Positions 1 through 11,092 of a DNA stretch of 64,000 nucleotides are shown one piece after another. Both the position numbers and the translations under genes were made by a program. The notes beneath the pieces are model-generated. The model saw nothing but the letters and a program-made list of their open reading frames with translations. It did no database searches and was not told the DNA's origin. How positions within the stretch are numbered: the first letter of the stretch is position 1; each line of letters starts with the position of its first letter. The stretch is from Pelargonium x hortorum (lineage: Eukaryota > Streptophyta > Magnoliopsida > Geraniales > Geraniaceae): assembly GCA_036897525.1 (NCBI GenBank), contig JAYMTJ010000045.1, positions 1 to 64,000 on the forward strand, read 5' to 3'.

Positions 1-1315
1 TTCCTTGAGTGTTGTTGCTTTTCATCAACTAATTCTTAGAGGTGACAAAGTATAAAGAATTAAGGCAAGTTTACTTGTTTCCATTAAGATTAGACTCAAG
101 AGGGACTGCTCTTCCTTGAACAAAGGGAATCTCCTAAACTGTATGACCTCCTAGGTATGTACTCAACAAAAGGATCGGTTCTAAGCTCTTGGTTTCCATA
201 AAGACCATTAAGACTTAAACCCTTATTAGAACAACATAGGATATCTGCTTTGCAAAGAAACCTAGGCTATTATATAATCCTTTTTAAACAACTAACGAAG
301 TCTTTAGGAATCTCACAAGAATAGTAGCTCAACTTCCTTAGCTTAGGCTCGCATTACAACTGGTTAGGTATATGCTCAAGAAGGGTTAGCGTTCCCACTG
401 TCCTGAAAGAGCTTACATACAAGCAAAGAGAGTCTTTCTAGTTCAGATGTGGACAAGTTAGTAAATCAAGTTATGTTACGGCAATAAAGGATTTAGATTA
501 GAATTGGTACAGTCAATAAAATACCTACTTAGAAAGAGCAACTGCTTTGGATAGTATTCACTTTCCCTTAAGCTAAGATAAGAATTCTTACTTTAGAACT
601 CTCTAGTTAGTCAAACTTCTATCCTGTACCTGTAAAAACTATAGGGAAAACTGATAAGGCCAAATATCAATTACAATAAAGACAGACTTTCACTTGACTC
701 ACAACAGAAAACTTTACTTTAGTTTAATTCCTGAAAGCAAATACCCATACCCCTAAATCTAAATTAATAAGACCTCACTGAAATATCCAATAATGCAAAA
801 GTTTGTAAAAGCACTTCAAAATAATATACCAAAAGAGTGACTCTTCTTAAGCCTTCTGAGTTTCGTAATATCTTAAATATCGAATAGACTACTTATCTTT
901 ACGGCTAGACTCTGTATTTGTAGCTCTATCTTAATCTTAGCAACTTTCTTCTGAGCTATACCTTTTTAGGAAAGACCGCTTTAGGGGATACCTGTCTTAG
1001 TGTACTCTGTTTATGTAATATAAGAAACTGTAGCTATTATACACTTATTGGAGAATTGGAGCTGCTGAGGAGATACTGTTGATACTGAGTATACTACGGA
1101 TACTACTGGATATACTGTTCTTTGATTTGCCTTTCTTCTACCATACATGGGTATATTGACTGGTTGTTTTTTTGTTCTTGCTTTGCTTGAGGTGAGTGTG
1201 CCAACTAAAATACCAAGACTTTCTTTGGAAGTCAGATTTGCCAGTTTCCAATGTCTGTTAAATCAAACTTAATAATGCTTCTTCATTCAAAGGGGACGCC
1301 TTAGCTTACCTATCG

Positions 1316-1335
1316 CCGTATAGGCCGTATAGGCG
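1316..1335 (+). repeat. Tandem CCGTATAGG x2 in a GC-rich patch
   Basis: CCGTATAGG occurs twice in direct succession (1316-1324 and 1325-1333), followed by CGCGG. The surrounding 60 bases are clearly richer in G+C than the neighbouring DNA. The unit also makes partial self-complements (GCC with GGC), so a small hairpin can form. No gene or known site is recognised here. Confidence 0.6.
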
Positions 1336-1643
1336 CGGTAGCCCACCCTGTTGTAAGACTTAGGTAGACCCAGCTCAAGCGAAGTCAGCAAGGTATCTAA
1401 GATTACTATTATACTAAAAAAACAAAAAGGGATTTGTTTTAAGTTCATGTCAAAAGAAGGGTATCTAGAAATAGGGTGCTGTTTTTACAAGAGTAGGACA
1501 TACGTGTACCCCACACATATAGGCAGAGTCTCTAGTAAACGATATCGGTTTGCAATCTTTTCTACAAATTGAAAAGAATATCTATTCTAGGTTAGACTCT
1601 CGTATTGAATAGTGTACTATTATATACTTTGGTTGTGATCCAG

Positions 1644-1652
1644 GTTCGAGTC
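1644..1652 (+). pseudogene. Isolated tRNA T-loop motif
   Basis: GTTCGAGTC is an exact T-loop consensus, but only the two innermost T-stem pairs form. A possible D-arm (GGTTAGA, near 1590) lies at a plausible distance upstream. The acceptor stem does not pair. The identity cannot be assigned. Confidence 0.2.
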
Positions 1653-2662
1653 CAAACTATAATATAAAAATCAAAAGAAAATGCTAGATCTTTGTAGTTA
1701 TTTTGTCTATAAACCTAACACTCTAAGAAGATTTTGAAAATTGAAAAACCCAGAACTGAGCTAAATGTACTCAGGATCCTTAGAACTCTTTAGAATCAAA
1801 GAACGTGGGATTTTAGAAATTTTATATACTAGTCTCAGAATTAACTAAGGTCCTATCCATAAACCTATAAAGGAGTAATAAAACGGGCCCTTTTATGGGC
1901 ATAAACTTCAAGAGACTACTCATGAATCAAGTCAACGTCCTCGCTATAAAAAGGAGGTATATCCCCCAAAAAGTCTAGAAGTAGAAAGTGGAGGGGAGCT
2001 AACAAGGAATGCGCCTAACTTTCTTGCCCAGATCTTCCATTATGATATCCGGAATACGAGTACACAGGAATCTCCATAGATCCAGCAAAGAACGAAACCA
2101 CTAAACATCGTGTAATAAAAGGGAGTTCAAAATGATTCCTTCTGGAAAAAAAAGGGGTATCCAAAAATCTATATAATAGGAGAAGTCTTAAAATAATTAT
2201 ATAACAAAATAAAAAGCTCGTCTAAGTTGCTACAAAAAAGACCTTGAAAAGTCCTCCTATCCCTTAGAAGGGTACCTGATCCCAGTGCCAAGTAATGCCG
2301 AAAAATCATTATTTAACATTATGTATCTCGCTGGATTCTTTTAGATTGATATACAAATAGGTGTGCATTCGTTCGGAAGTCAGTTATGTCTTCTGGTAGA
2401 CTACTTTTTATCTTGGTTTTATCCGCGTAGTGTTTTGAAGGTTTGGGACGTTGATTACTCAGGATTGGGTTTTATACATTAAAGAACGAGAAAATAAGAT
2501 TTCCTTATGTATATTTTAAAGGCTCATTTCATTATCATTCAGTATATAGAAGGAGGGCCTTAGCTTCAAGTCCAGTAGTATACCCCGGTCTAATATTTTT
2601 CTTTGTTGTCTCTCATTTTATAACAAATTCTAAATTCAAAAATAGGAAGAAAGAAGATTCCC

Positions 2663-2731
2663 AGAGTGCAAGGGGTCTTGAACCTGCGTCCTCCGTCTAT
2701 CCCGTTTTAACCGAACTTTCACTAAAAGGGA
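2663..2731 (-). pseudogene. tRNA-Trp-like remnant
   Basis: Read on the minus strand, this follows the plastid-like tRNA-Trp used by plant mitochondria. TTTTAGT lies at the acceptor/D junction, AGTTCGGT in the D-loop, then AAAACGGG, and the 3' part is GACGCAGGTTCAAGACC, comparable with the tRNA-Trp V-loop and T-arm. The anticodon arm has lost several bases and no CCA anticodon is left. Only three of five T-stem pairs form, one of them a G-T wobble, and the acceptor ends no longer pair. It is therefore a decayed copy, not a gene. A second and better Trp remnant lies at 5654. The resemblance is patchy (about 60% by eye), so another tRNA origin is possible. Confidence 0.35.
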
Positions 2732-3327
2732 ATAGGACCAAAAGACAGCAAAAACAGTAGCTTTTCAACGGAGCTCTTGTAAGAAAAACCAGTTCCGAGG
2801 GTGGAATTCCTGGGAAAACTAGAATGTGAGCAAGGATCCGCTCTCTTTTACTGCTACGAAACTAAAGTACTAAACAAAGATCGGCTATTTCTTTGTCTGG
2901 TGTCAGTCGGTTTTTAGAGGAAGGGGAACAAACATAGCTTGCCTAGGGCTTTATATATAGATAAGGATTCCGAGATTAGGTTTAGTAGAGAATAAGATAA
3001 ATTTTTTATAGTCTATTACCAGATTATACATAAATAAAAACTAGCAACTAGCTCGAGTAATTTAGCAGCGTTTAAGTCTTTGTCAATTTAATAGGATACT
3101 GGCTACTAAGTCCTTGGTAAGAAAAGTAGATCCGCGGTAGTTTTGACTTTAGGTTAATTCTTTACAAACATTAATAATATAAAGAGAGAAGACTTCCATC
3201 TATAGTTAGCTCGACAAAGTAGTCCTTAACTCTAAGACTTTTTTAGTGTAGTCTAATTAACACAAGTCTTAGAAGTAGAAAGCCGTAGATTCAAAACCTC
3301 TGAAACGAGAGTTCGGGACTTATAGAT

Positions 3328-3422
3328 ATGAGCTTCTTCGTCAAGTTGAGACCTACAAAAGTAGATGGACACGCCTTTGTTTGAGTGTATCCTTCTAAGG
3401 TCGTAGGTTCGAGTCGACTCAT
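3328..3422 (+). pseudogene. tRNA-like element with long variable region
   Basis: The ends ATGAG (3328-3332) and CTCAT (3418-3422) pair, and one G-T pair extends the stem, giving a near-complete acceptor stem. An exact T-loop GTTCGAGTC lies at 3407-3415, preceded by GGTCGTAG as in tRNA-Asn. The span of 95 bases would fit a tRNA with a long variable arm (Ser, Leu or bacterial-type Tyr). However, the T-stem pairs poorly and no 7-base anticodon loop stands out. The paired ends may be coincidental. Confidence 0.25.
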
Positions 3423-5126
3423 GATATTAAGTTACTCAAAATACCGTAAACTCATGTCGTTTAAATATATGTTTCCCAAAAAGTGAGTCTAATAAGAAAT
3501 TCCTAACTAGTAACATCTGTTCGCATACTTCTTTATTAATAGCCAGAGTATAGAGTTTGTTCGTGGATCGCCTACAACTTGTCCTTTCACCAGCCATAGC
3601 TTTCGAAATAAGGAATCGCAATCTTCTTTGAGTCTCGTATAACCAAAGAGTTCGTAAACACCTAGAATGATTAGCCCACAAATTATCTTTCTTTAATATA
3701 AAAGCATATAAGCCCTCAAAAGTATAAAGCTACCGTCCAGTTGCAATAGCACAATATTGTAATGTCTGCTTAATTAAAAAAGAGCCGGGAATTTGTAAGT
3801 AATACCAATCTCATTAAAAAGGATACTTATAAAAACGGGTTTCCCTTCAAAGAGGAGATAGAGCCAAAACATAATTGACATAAATACAAGAGTTGAAAAT
3901 CCAGAGCTTATCAAAAAGAGCTTTAGATTAGGTCCGAAAAAAGTCTTGTTTTTTGGTTTACATCTTACGAGTCCCGGTGGGGGATAAAGAGAATTCCTAA
4001 CTATCATAAGAAGTCGCAAGGGATTTTCTTTTATATGTTCTGCTTGTTTTAGAGTATCTGGGTAAATATAGACTTAAAGGGAGCTCAAAAGTATATGAAT
4101 AATGAACTTTATTGAGGTCTTTTTCGTTAAGGAGATATAGATCTGATTCACTGGATTCAATTTGGTTCTGTAAAAAAAGAAGGATTCTAATTTCATTTCA
4201 AACTTTAATCTTACCAAGGAACAATAAAACTTGTACGACAAGAGTGTCTCCGCTTAGTATTACAAGAAAACGTTAACCGAATAAATTCAATTTCCAAAAA
4301 GTAGCTAACCACAGAATCAAGTATATCTATTACATCAAAGACAAAGGTACAAATTTTCTTTATAAATCTGTGAACTTATTTAATTAAGGGTCTAAGCTAA
4401 GTCTTGTTACTCAATCTAGTATATAATGTCAGGGCGGGTAAATCTTTTGTTCAATCCTTTTTATAGCGTATCCTTTTAAGAGCCTTGCCAATACTCTTAT
4501 GAAAGTCGAGTCAAAAAGGGGTTCCTTTTTAGAAAGACGCACATACTACGTACGGACCTTGCCGGCACCGGATACTCTTACTCAATATAATAAATATGCA
4601 ATGTTTTCACCTTACTTTTTGATAAAATCGGGCGGAGTTGTTTTTACATAGCCAGAACGGTCCTTATTAGCCTACTTTATCCAGCTGTTACCTAATTCTT
4701 CATTTTGAGCTAAAAACTCTTGTACAAGAAGTAAAGAAGTTGAGATCCAAAGAAGTATTATCTGTACAACCCCACTATAATATTAAACTAATATAAGGGG
4801 CGTTTGAACCTGTAAATACTACCTACAAACTTTCATGAAAGACTTTATTTTGTAAAAGCAAGGGAAGTTCGCGCAGTATATTCTTTTACAGGGAACCCAG
4901 TAATTCCAAAATAGAGAGTATAGTAAAACTGGGTAAATCGAAAAGAACGATTAAGTTTTTTTAGTATAATATAGAATCTTGTATACAAAAATCAGGAAAC
5001 AGGTACCCCTTATTGTAGATAACCCTAATAATTTAAAAACTGGAATTCCGGAGCTACATGGGGCTCTTGTAGCATAGAAATTTTTTATTCCAATTGAAGT
5101 AAAAAGAATTCAATCACGTTTTGTAG

Positions 5127-5135
5127 GACTCGAAC
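5127..5135 (-). pseudogene. tRNA T-loop remnant
   Basis: The minus strand gives GTTCGAGTC followed by CTAC, with GTAAGG upstream. This looks like an original GTAGG/CCTAC T-stem disturbed by a small insertion. Sequence further 5' on the minus strand (AGCTGGTAA) could be a D-loop. The anticodon is not identifiable. Confidence 0.25.
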
Positions 5136-5217
5136 CCTTACTTGTCTCACCGATTCATATTTTGTATTACCAGCTTTAATTTGAGGGGTGCGGGCTTCTT
5201 TTCTTATAGGAGATTTG

Positions 5218-5226
5218 GATTTGAAC
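5218..5226 (-). pseudogene. tRNA T-loop remnant
   Basis: The minus strand gives GTTCAAATC with three good T-stem pairs (TGG/CCA). About 40 bases upstream GGCGTAGCAGT could be a D-arm. It is 90 bases from the T-loop motif at 5127, on the same strand. The amino acid identity is unknown. Confidence 0.25.
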
Positions 5227-5653
5227 CATCAGAATTTTACTCGGATAATACTGCTACGCCTTAATTAATTCAAATAGTGTAGCTCGCTATCCCTACATAG
5301 CATAATTTTGACTGATATTTATCTAGTGTGTAGGTAGTCGGATATCAACATTTCTAATAGCATACGTGGGAGGCCAAAGAGAGTTGTGAGTTTTACTTTC
5401 TATCTGGGCTGGGCAGTTTACAATTATCTTTCTTTTAGCAGGCTTATGTGCGATAAAGTTTTTAATCTACATAGAGGGGCTTTTCAGTAAGTGATTTCTT
5501 TTACTCTGTACAGAGAACCCGTTATAGGCCCACTGTTTCTTGAGTAAACTACATTAGTAGATATTTCTATTTGTAAAGCATCCTCTTATGTTAAGAAAAC
5601 TACTATCCCAATTTTAAAAGTACTTTTACTACTATAAATGCTTTTAAAAGTGA

Positions 5654-5720
5654 GCGCCTTTTAGTTCAGCTCGGTAGAACGCGGGTTTCCACGCGGTATA
5701 CCTAATTACGCAGAATCCAT
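5654..5720 (+). pseudogene. trnW-CCA: tRNA-Trp(CCA) pseudogene
   Basis: The 5' half is closely similar to the plastid-like tRNA-Trp found in plant mitochondria: GCGC acceptor start, TTTTAGTTCAGCTCGGTAGA through the D-arm, then ACGCGGG and a loop that still carries the CCA anticodon (TTTCCAC). The 3' half is decayed. The anticodon stem no longer closes on its 3' side, and the T-arm is reduced to TTACGCAGAATCC, as if about five bases including the T-loop start were lost. The acceptor 3' strand is not recognisable. This is a truncated or eroded pseudogene whose start is set by the conserved GCGC. No promoter or neighbouring gene is visible. A weaker Trp-like copy lies 3 kb upstream on the other strand. 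Confidence 0.65.
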
Positions 5721-6754
5721 ATTTATTACTTCTCCAATCCGAGAAATGAGACCTAGTATAAGAAGCTCCCTTCAGTTAAAAGACTATGTTAAGAGTAAAT
5801 ACTGAGTACAGCGACCCGCAATTATATAAAATGTTCAGTAAATAGAAGATAAGCAAATAAAGATTAACTCTTGTTGAAGCAAACTCTCTTATTTACAAAC
5901 TAGCTCTTCTTTGATTCACAGCTGGGATCCTATATTATATGTCGACTAAGTTTTTAAAGACCGAGGCCCTCCCGCCTTCCTATGAAACAACCGAATTACT
6001 ACTTATAGGTATAACTATAGGATACAAACTAGGGATACCCATAAGAAAAGTGCGGCTGAAATCACCAGGAGGAAAACATAACAGGTAAGAAAAGCCCTAC
6101 TACATACAAGCTATTGGTATTTCCAAGAGGAAGACTTTACATTACAGGACAGCTATTAATACAAAATCTAAAAGAAGTCCATTAACAACAAAATCTAGTT
6201 CTCTTAGGAATCAAGACTAAGGAAGCCTGGAATAAAAGTAAGAAATTAGAACCCACACACTACTGAGAATAGGAATACAGGAGATACAAAGGTTGCTAAG
6301 ACTCAACTACAAGAGAAGACTAACAAAGCTATCCAGACTAAGAGAGGTAAATGGGTTATCTAACGCTAACGTATGTATGGGTTACTATACCAATATTTCA
6401 TTCCTACAAGACCCTTCTAAATGAAATCTGAAAAGAGAACTCTCAAATTGGCAATTGCCTCCTACTTTTTTACAAGTTATAGATTTGAGAAGCTTTATTT
6501 ATTTATATTTAAAGAATTTTTAGACAAAGAATTTACATTCTAATAATTAGGGGATCCAGATAAAAAAAAGTAGATACAGCATTAGATTTACAAAAGTTTC
6601 ATTCCTTAATTGTAAACTAATACAGATAGATTTATTTAATAAATTTAGGACACTAGCTGAGCTCGAAAAACAGGTTAGCTGTTAATGAACTTTTCTCAGG
6701 TTTTTAGATTACCTGCTACAGGATACAGAAAAAGAACTGATACATAAAGACTAA
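5721..6754. other. Noncoding stretch
   Basis: Nothing recognisable as a gene or site. The sequence is A+T-rich with frequent stops in all frames. Confidence 0.5.
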
Positions 6755-6960
6755 GATAAGTCTAGCTCTAAAAAGGATAGGTCTAGCTCTGATAGGTATG
6801 AAGGTTAAGAAGCAGCCGGTGGTCATAATGTATGTCGATATATTCAGAATACTACCTGCACTACCCTCCTACGCTCTGCTACAGCCGGGAACATTAACTA
6901 TCCTATATTCTCTAAGGTTTCTATCCTCCATATATTAGTAAGATTTGCTGAGAGGAATAT
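6755..6960 (+). repeat. Dispersed repeat family C, copy 1
   Basis: This is a purine-rich block. The part AAGAAGCAGCCGGTGG (about 6815-6830), followed by TAATGTA a few bases on, matches the block near 46970 (AAGAGCTAGCCGGTGG, then TAATGTA). Further downstream the two copies share spaced words around AAGRTTCT and TATTAGTA. The codons are rich in AAG and AAA, which suggests derivation from a lysine-rich coding sequence, but stops break every frame. Confidence 0.4.
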
Positions 6961-7067
6961 ACCTTTAACAACTGTGAAATTAAGAGGACTACTTTCTATT
7001 ATACTCTATTCCATTACTATTATAAAAATAGAGTAACTACAATAACTATAGAACTATATAAGACTAA

Positions 7068-7086
7068 ACTACTACTACTACTACTA
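7068..7086 (+). repeat. (ACT)6 microsatellite
   Basis: Six perfect ACT units. A looser ACT/CTA-rich block with similar flanking words is found near 31985-32040. Two to three AGAAT units occur at about 7147 and 7754. Confidence 0.8.
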
Positions 7087-7184
7087 ATACATATACATAA
7101 TAGTAATAGGTATAAAAAAAAGAACTCCTATACTTCCTATTAGGAAATAGAATAGAATAGGTACAGGCAACATAGCGCATAAGA

Positions 7185-7305
7185 AGAGTCTAGCTTAGCT
7201 CATAAGAAAAACATAGCTCTAAAGAAGTTAGCTACAAAAGTAGTCAGTAACAAACAGATTAAGAAAACAAAGAGAACTCAGGAATTCGCTCATAGGTTAT
7301 AAGAT
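7185..7305 (+). repeat. Lysine-codon-rich decayed block (family C, copy 2)
   Basis: One forward frame is open for about 35 codons and reads as a lysine-rich peptide containing KKLATK and, further on, IKKTKR. The same style of peptide (QATKASKS) is found in the copy at 46.4 kb. No start codon, known domain or flanking gene supports a real protein. I read it as a fragment of an old coding repeat. The words LATK and KKxxR recall the basic tail of histone H3, but low-complexity basic sequence produces such matches easily. Confidence 0.3.
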
Positions 7306-7880
7306 TTCCTACTTTAACCTTAGTTTTTTTAGACTTTATTTAGCTCGATATTCCTAAGAACATGACTAGGCTTGCTCTCTACATTATACTTTATATAAAC
7401 TTAAATTGACTTGTTATATCCCGCATTCCGGGTTAACCATAAAACGAACTGCAACAAGAAGGAGATATCCCATTGTACTAAACCTGTCTAAGGCCTTTAT
7501 TTACCTGCTTTTTGAAAAGAAAAAGGGCTCAAGTTACTGTCTAATCTTTCCTAACTAAAACCTGGTTCTATACTATAAACAAACCAAAAAAAAAATCTCT
7601 TTAACTTAACTAGCTAAGCTAACCTTATATTATAAGCCTTATAAGGCAGGATTTCTCCCTATCCTTGCAAATTAGGCATACATAACTCCCTTTGAAAAAC
7701 CATACCTTGAAGTGCAACCCCTATTAATAAATAGCTAAAGTATATCCTTCCTTATAGAATAGAATAGAATAACTAAAGAAAGGACTCATTTACGGAAGCT
7801 TCCTATTTGAGAGTTAAACCTGTACAGAAAAAAAGGCCCTTATATTATAGGATCAACCGTTAACCCCAGACTCAGGCAGG

Positions 7881-7957
7881 GTCTTTCTAACTTTAAGAGT
7901 TGACTTGAAAGTAATCTTTATTGTAAAAAGATGCTGCAAGTTCAAATCCCGAATATT
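7881..7957 (+). pseudogene. tRNA-Thr(UGU)-like remnant
   Basis: It has a perfect 5-base-pair anticodon stem (TCTTT/AAAGA) enclosing a 7-base loop ATTGTAA, with U33, anticodon UGU and A37 in place. An exact T-loop GTTCAAATC follows at the right distance (7940-7948). A 4-base CTTT/AAAG pairing upstream could be the D-stem. The T-stem has only two good pairs and the acceptor ends do not pair. Angiosperm mitochondria do not normally keep a native tRNA-Thr gene, so this would have to be plastid-derived or come from an earlier-branching lineage. Confidence 0.3.
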
Positions 7958-9877
7958 TTAATGATATACCCCTGCCATTCACTTTTAAAGGGCTTCTTTT
8001 TGTATGTTTTTTCATTGATTATTTGTTTCCTTTTTATCCTATATAGATAGAATCGGTACAAAAAGTTCTTTATGTTATGACCTTGACTGACAAAGTTCAC
8101 TCTTGACTTTATTATGAGACGTATTTTGCAATTACAAAGCGAGCGTCTTTTGGTTCCCTTCCTCATTTCTACTTTCTTCACTTTGATTTTCTTCTATGTA
8201 TCTAGTACTGACCCCCTAGTCATTTTTAGTAGAGAGGGTATCGTTGGGATGATAGAGAAACCCCCTCTTGACTATCATCGAAAAAGTAAGATTCTGGTAA
8301 GATCTTCTATATGAGATTACTATATCTTACTAAAAAAAACCTCTAAGAAATTAGCAGGGATTCTCTCTCTTTCCTGAAAGCAAGTACAGCGGGGAATTAG
8401 TGAAAAACCGAACCCTATTTATATCATAGTAATTCCTGGACTTGTATTGAAAACTTTTATCAAAACAAGGGGTAAGCTCCTAATTAGGTACACTCCTTCT
8501 TCAAAAAGAAATCTTAGTTTTACCTATTTACAAACTAAAGATTACTATATTATTAATTGAAACAAAGAAGCTGCATAGCCTAAGAAAAGCAGGTAGTTAC
8601 ACGGAAATCTTTATTAACGGATTTGCCTCTAAACGTAATTTAAAGAAACCCATTTCTTTTATAGAAGCTAAGCTATATCCCCTCTTACTTAACTTAGAAG
8701 GAAAACAAATTCTCTCTACCCTTGATAGGAATTTAATAGAGATAATATCTTAGAAGCCTTGAAACTTTATTAGTTATAGGATTTGACTCATTTTATTAAG
8801 CGTAACTGCTTTCATTAGACTTTAGTATAGTATTTTGACTCAGGTAGGCCCCGGTCTAACTTATATCATTCATTTAGGATTAGTCCTTTTCCGGTTATTT
8901 TTATAAAGAGTTAGTAATAAAGTTAACGAAATAAGGGTATAACCTATAAAGACTTATTAAAGGAATGTTACTTTGAAGGGGGCTTCTACTACTCTTTTAT
9001 TTAATCCTATAACAAAAATTCCTATTCTTATTATTCTATTAGTAGAAACTCCATTTTAGAGTCTATTAGAATAGAATATTTCAGGATTAATTAATCTTAA
9101 TAAAACAAAAACCTTATACACTTATTTGTAAGAAAAGGCACTCCCCGGTGTCTATATTATTGGTAGATAGGTGGGTATTATATATAATTACTTATAGAAC
9201 TTATTTTCTATTCGGTACGAGATAGCCTTCTCCTTTGTGTGTTAAAAAAGGTAAATATCTGCAAAACGTCTTCTGCCCCTGACCGGAGGTAGTACAACCT
9301 ATAACCTAAAAAAGTTGCATAGATTAAAGGACCTCTTTGAACCTCTTAGAACTGTTATTGTTATTTAGAATTAGAATATTTTTTAGAATAAGCAAGTGGC
9401 TAGTTTGCTTATCTTTGGCTTTCACAACAAGCAGCAAGGGAGACTGATGAAAGAAGAACCAGAAACTTATTCGTAAGTTAAGGCTCTAACTGTGGAATTC
9501 TGCTCTAATATTCAAAGGCTAATGTATCTCGATCGGCAAGGGTTCAGGATGGCAGGATAACACTCTCTATTCTATTGATATATGCTCTTAACAATGTGTT
9601 TAAGATAATGACAGGAAGTTCCTATTACACCTTTGAGACTGGCTATGACTTAAGGGCTACCAAAAAGAGTGGCTAATTTCTTTTTGGAAGACTTTTACAA
9701 ATAGGAAGAGCAACTACAGTAACTAAAAGACAAATTGAGATTCAAAATAACAAGTTACTGCTATATAGATGGAAAAGATAGCTTTCTTGTCATTCTTATG
9801 AGAGTTGGCTAATCTCTTACAAGATGAGTTCGAAAAGCTTTTTTACTAAACTAATAAGAAAATGGAACTGATTCTAG
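7958..9877. other. Noncoding stretch
   Basis: No gene recognised. Overlapping frames on both strands near 7942-8314 (79 and 66 codons) show no motif, and they overlap the tRNA-Thr-like remnant or one another. Confidence 0.5.
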
Positions 9878-9953
9878 ACACTGAGATAGGATTCGAACCT
9901 ACGAAAGACGTGTCGAATTATGATTGTGTTTACGGGTTTAGAAAAGAGGACTT
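9878..9953 (-). pseudogene. tRNA-Ile/Met(CAU)-like remnant
   Basis: On the minus strand the T-arm is intact: GTAGG, loop TTCGAAT, CCTAT with all five pairs. Upstream, CAATCATAATT aligns with the anticodon arm of plastid-type tRNA-Ile(CAU) (CAACTCATAATT), and TTCGTAGGTTC matches the same tRNA at the V-loop/T-arm. The anticodon stem has only two good pairs and the V region carries extra bases. The acceptor stem does not pair. It is a pseudogene; assignment to Ile(CAU) is moderate, and another CAU tRNA is possible. Confidence 0.35.
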
Positions 9954-11030
9954 GAAATAGACTCGCACAAAGAGGGAAGGGATTTCGGGAGATAGAGAAG
10001 GCGGGGACTTCTACCTAAGTGAATACTTTAATATCTTGATCTGGATTTAGAAAGATTTGACTACTAAAATTCAAAGAAAGGGGCTTGCTTTTTTTCCTAA
10101 GTTCTGGGTTTTTAACTAACAGAGCTATAAATTCAATCTTTTTTTTTTCATTTCAACTAGGATTTAGATAGAACAAGACTTTGTAATACTACAGGAAAGA
10201 ATATCATTTGGGAATAAAGCCCTATACTTTTGGTTTACGCCATAAATCCAGTAAGGCATATGCTCTATCTACTTTGTTAGTTATTCTAAAAATTGAGTCT
10301 CCCGACGATGAAAAGCTTATATATATAAACACAGCAGATTAAGTAGCTTAGTTAAATAATTTAGAAATTCCCAATATACCTAAGGGGTATAGCAAAAACG
10401 TTTAGATTAGAAATTATTCACAGCTATAAGCTAACAAGGACTCATTTGTATTTATAGGGAATTTCTTTTGCGTCACAGGTAAGTATTTATAAGGTGACTA
10501 CAACACTAAGATTTTTCCAAATAAAGGAATAGATTAAAAAACAGACGTAATCATAGGGAATACGTGGAGCGTGTTTACCAAATGAGTTCCAATAGGTGGA
10601 CTTACTTTACATTTATTGCTTTAAAGCATACTTGCTATACAGGGTATTTTACTACTAGGGAAAAGTCTTCTCCGAAGTCAACTACATTTATGATTTATGG
10701 TTTCTCTAAATTCTGGCATGCCGCGGAATGCAACCGCCAAATACCCTGGGTTCGAATCGAGTCGACTATCCTGTAACATTTGAATTAGTCAATTGTCATT
10801 AATTGACTAGGAATCCTACCCAATATTGAAATTGACTTTATAAAGTAATTACATCACCTAAAACCAAGAAGTGCCGTTTTCCAAACACAGTATCTTTAGG
10901 TTAAAGTGTTCATACAAATTTCTATAGTAACTTCACTTCACTCTGGCCAAGACCTAGAATCCTGCTAAAAAGGTCTCTTTTGTAAGTTAGACTTTACCTT
11001 ACTTATTTGAAATCTCTTATATGAAAAGCA
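9954..11030. other. Noncoding stretch with one T-loop motif
   Basis: No gene recognised. GTTCGAATC at 10750-10758 is an exact tRNA T-loop preceded by GCCAAATACCCTGG. The flanks barely pair, and the identity (Gly-like at most) cannot be defended. Confidence 0.45.
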
Positions 11031-11092
11031 GGATGTCCAATGGTTAAAACCCTGCGGCACCATGTAGAATTGTTTAGATCTCAGTCTTGTAC
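11031..11092 (+). pseudogene. tRNA-Glu-like 5' remnant
   Basis: GTCCAATGGTTAAAAC resembles the D-arm of plant mitochondrial tRNA-Glu (GTCCAGTGGTTAGGAC). CATGTAGAA about 18 bases later resembles the 3' side of its anticodon arm. No UUC anticodon loop or T-arm follows. Two of four D-stem pairs remain. It is probably a 5' fragment of a tRNA pseudogene; chance similarity is a real alternative. Confidence 0.3.

Larger units (their letters stand above)
1..2662. other. Noncoding A+T-rich stretch
   Basis: No gene recognised. It contains a short GC-rich patch around 1291-1350 with a tandem 9-mer (listed separately), a perfect palindrome TAAGAATTCTTA at 579-590, and an isolated tRNA T-loop motif GTTCGAGTC at 1644-1652. 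The flanks of that T-loop motif pair in only two of five T-stem positions, so it is at best a worn remnant. Confidence 0.5.
2732..5653. other. Noncoding stretch with scattered tRNA T-loops
   Basis: No protein gene seen. It holds the long tRNA-like element at 3328 and two minus-strand T-loop motifs at 5127 and 5218 (listed separately). The 81-codon frames on the minus strand near 3436 and 3774 have no recognisable motif and are of a length expected by chance. Confidence 0.5.

Noticed and set aside
2265-2305. ACCTGATCCCAGTGCC resembling part of a 5S rRNA
   Set aside because: Similarity ends after about 15 bases and no further 5S segments follow.
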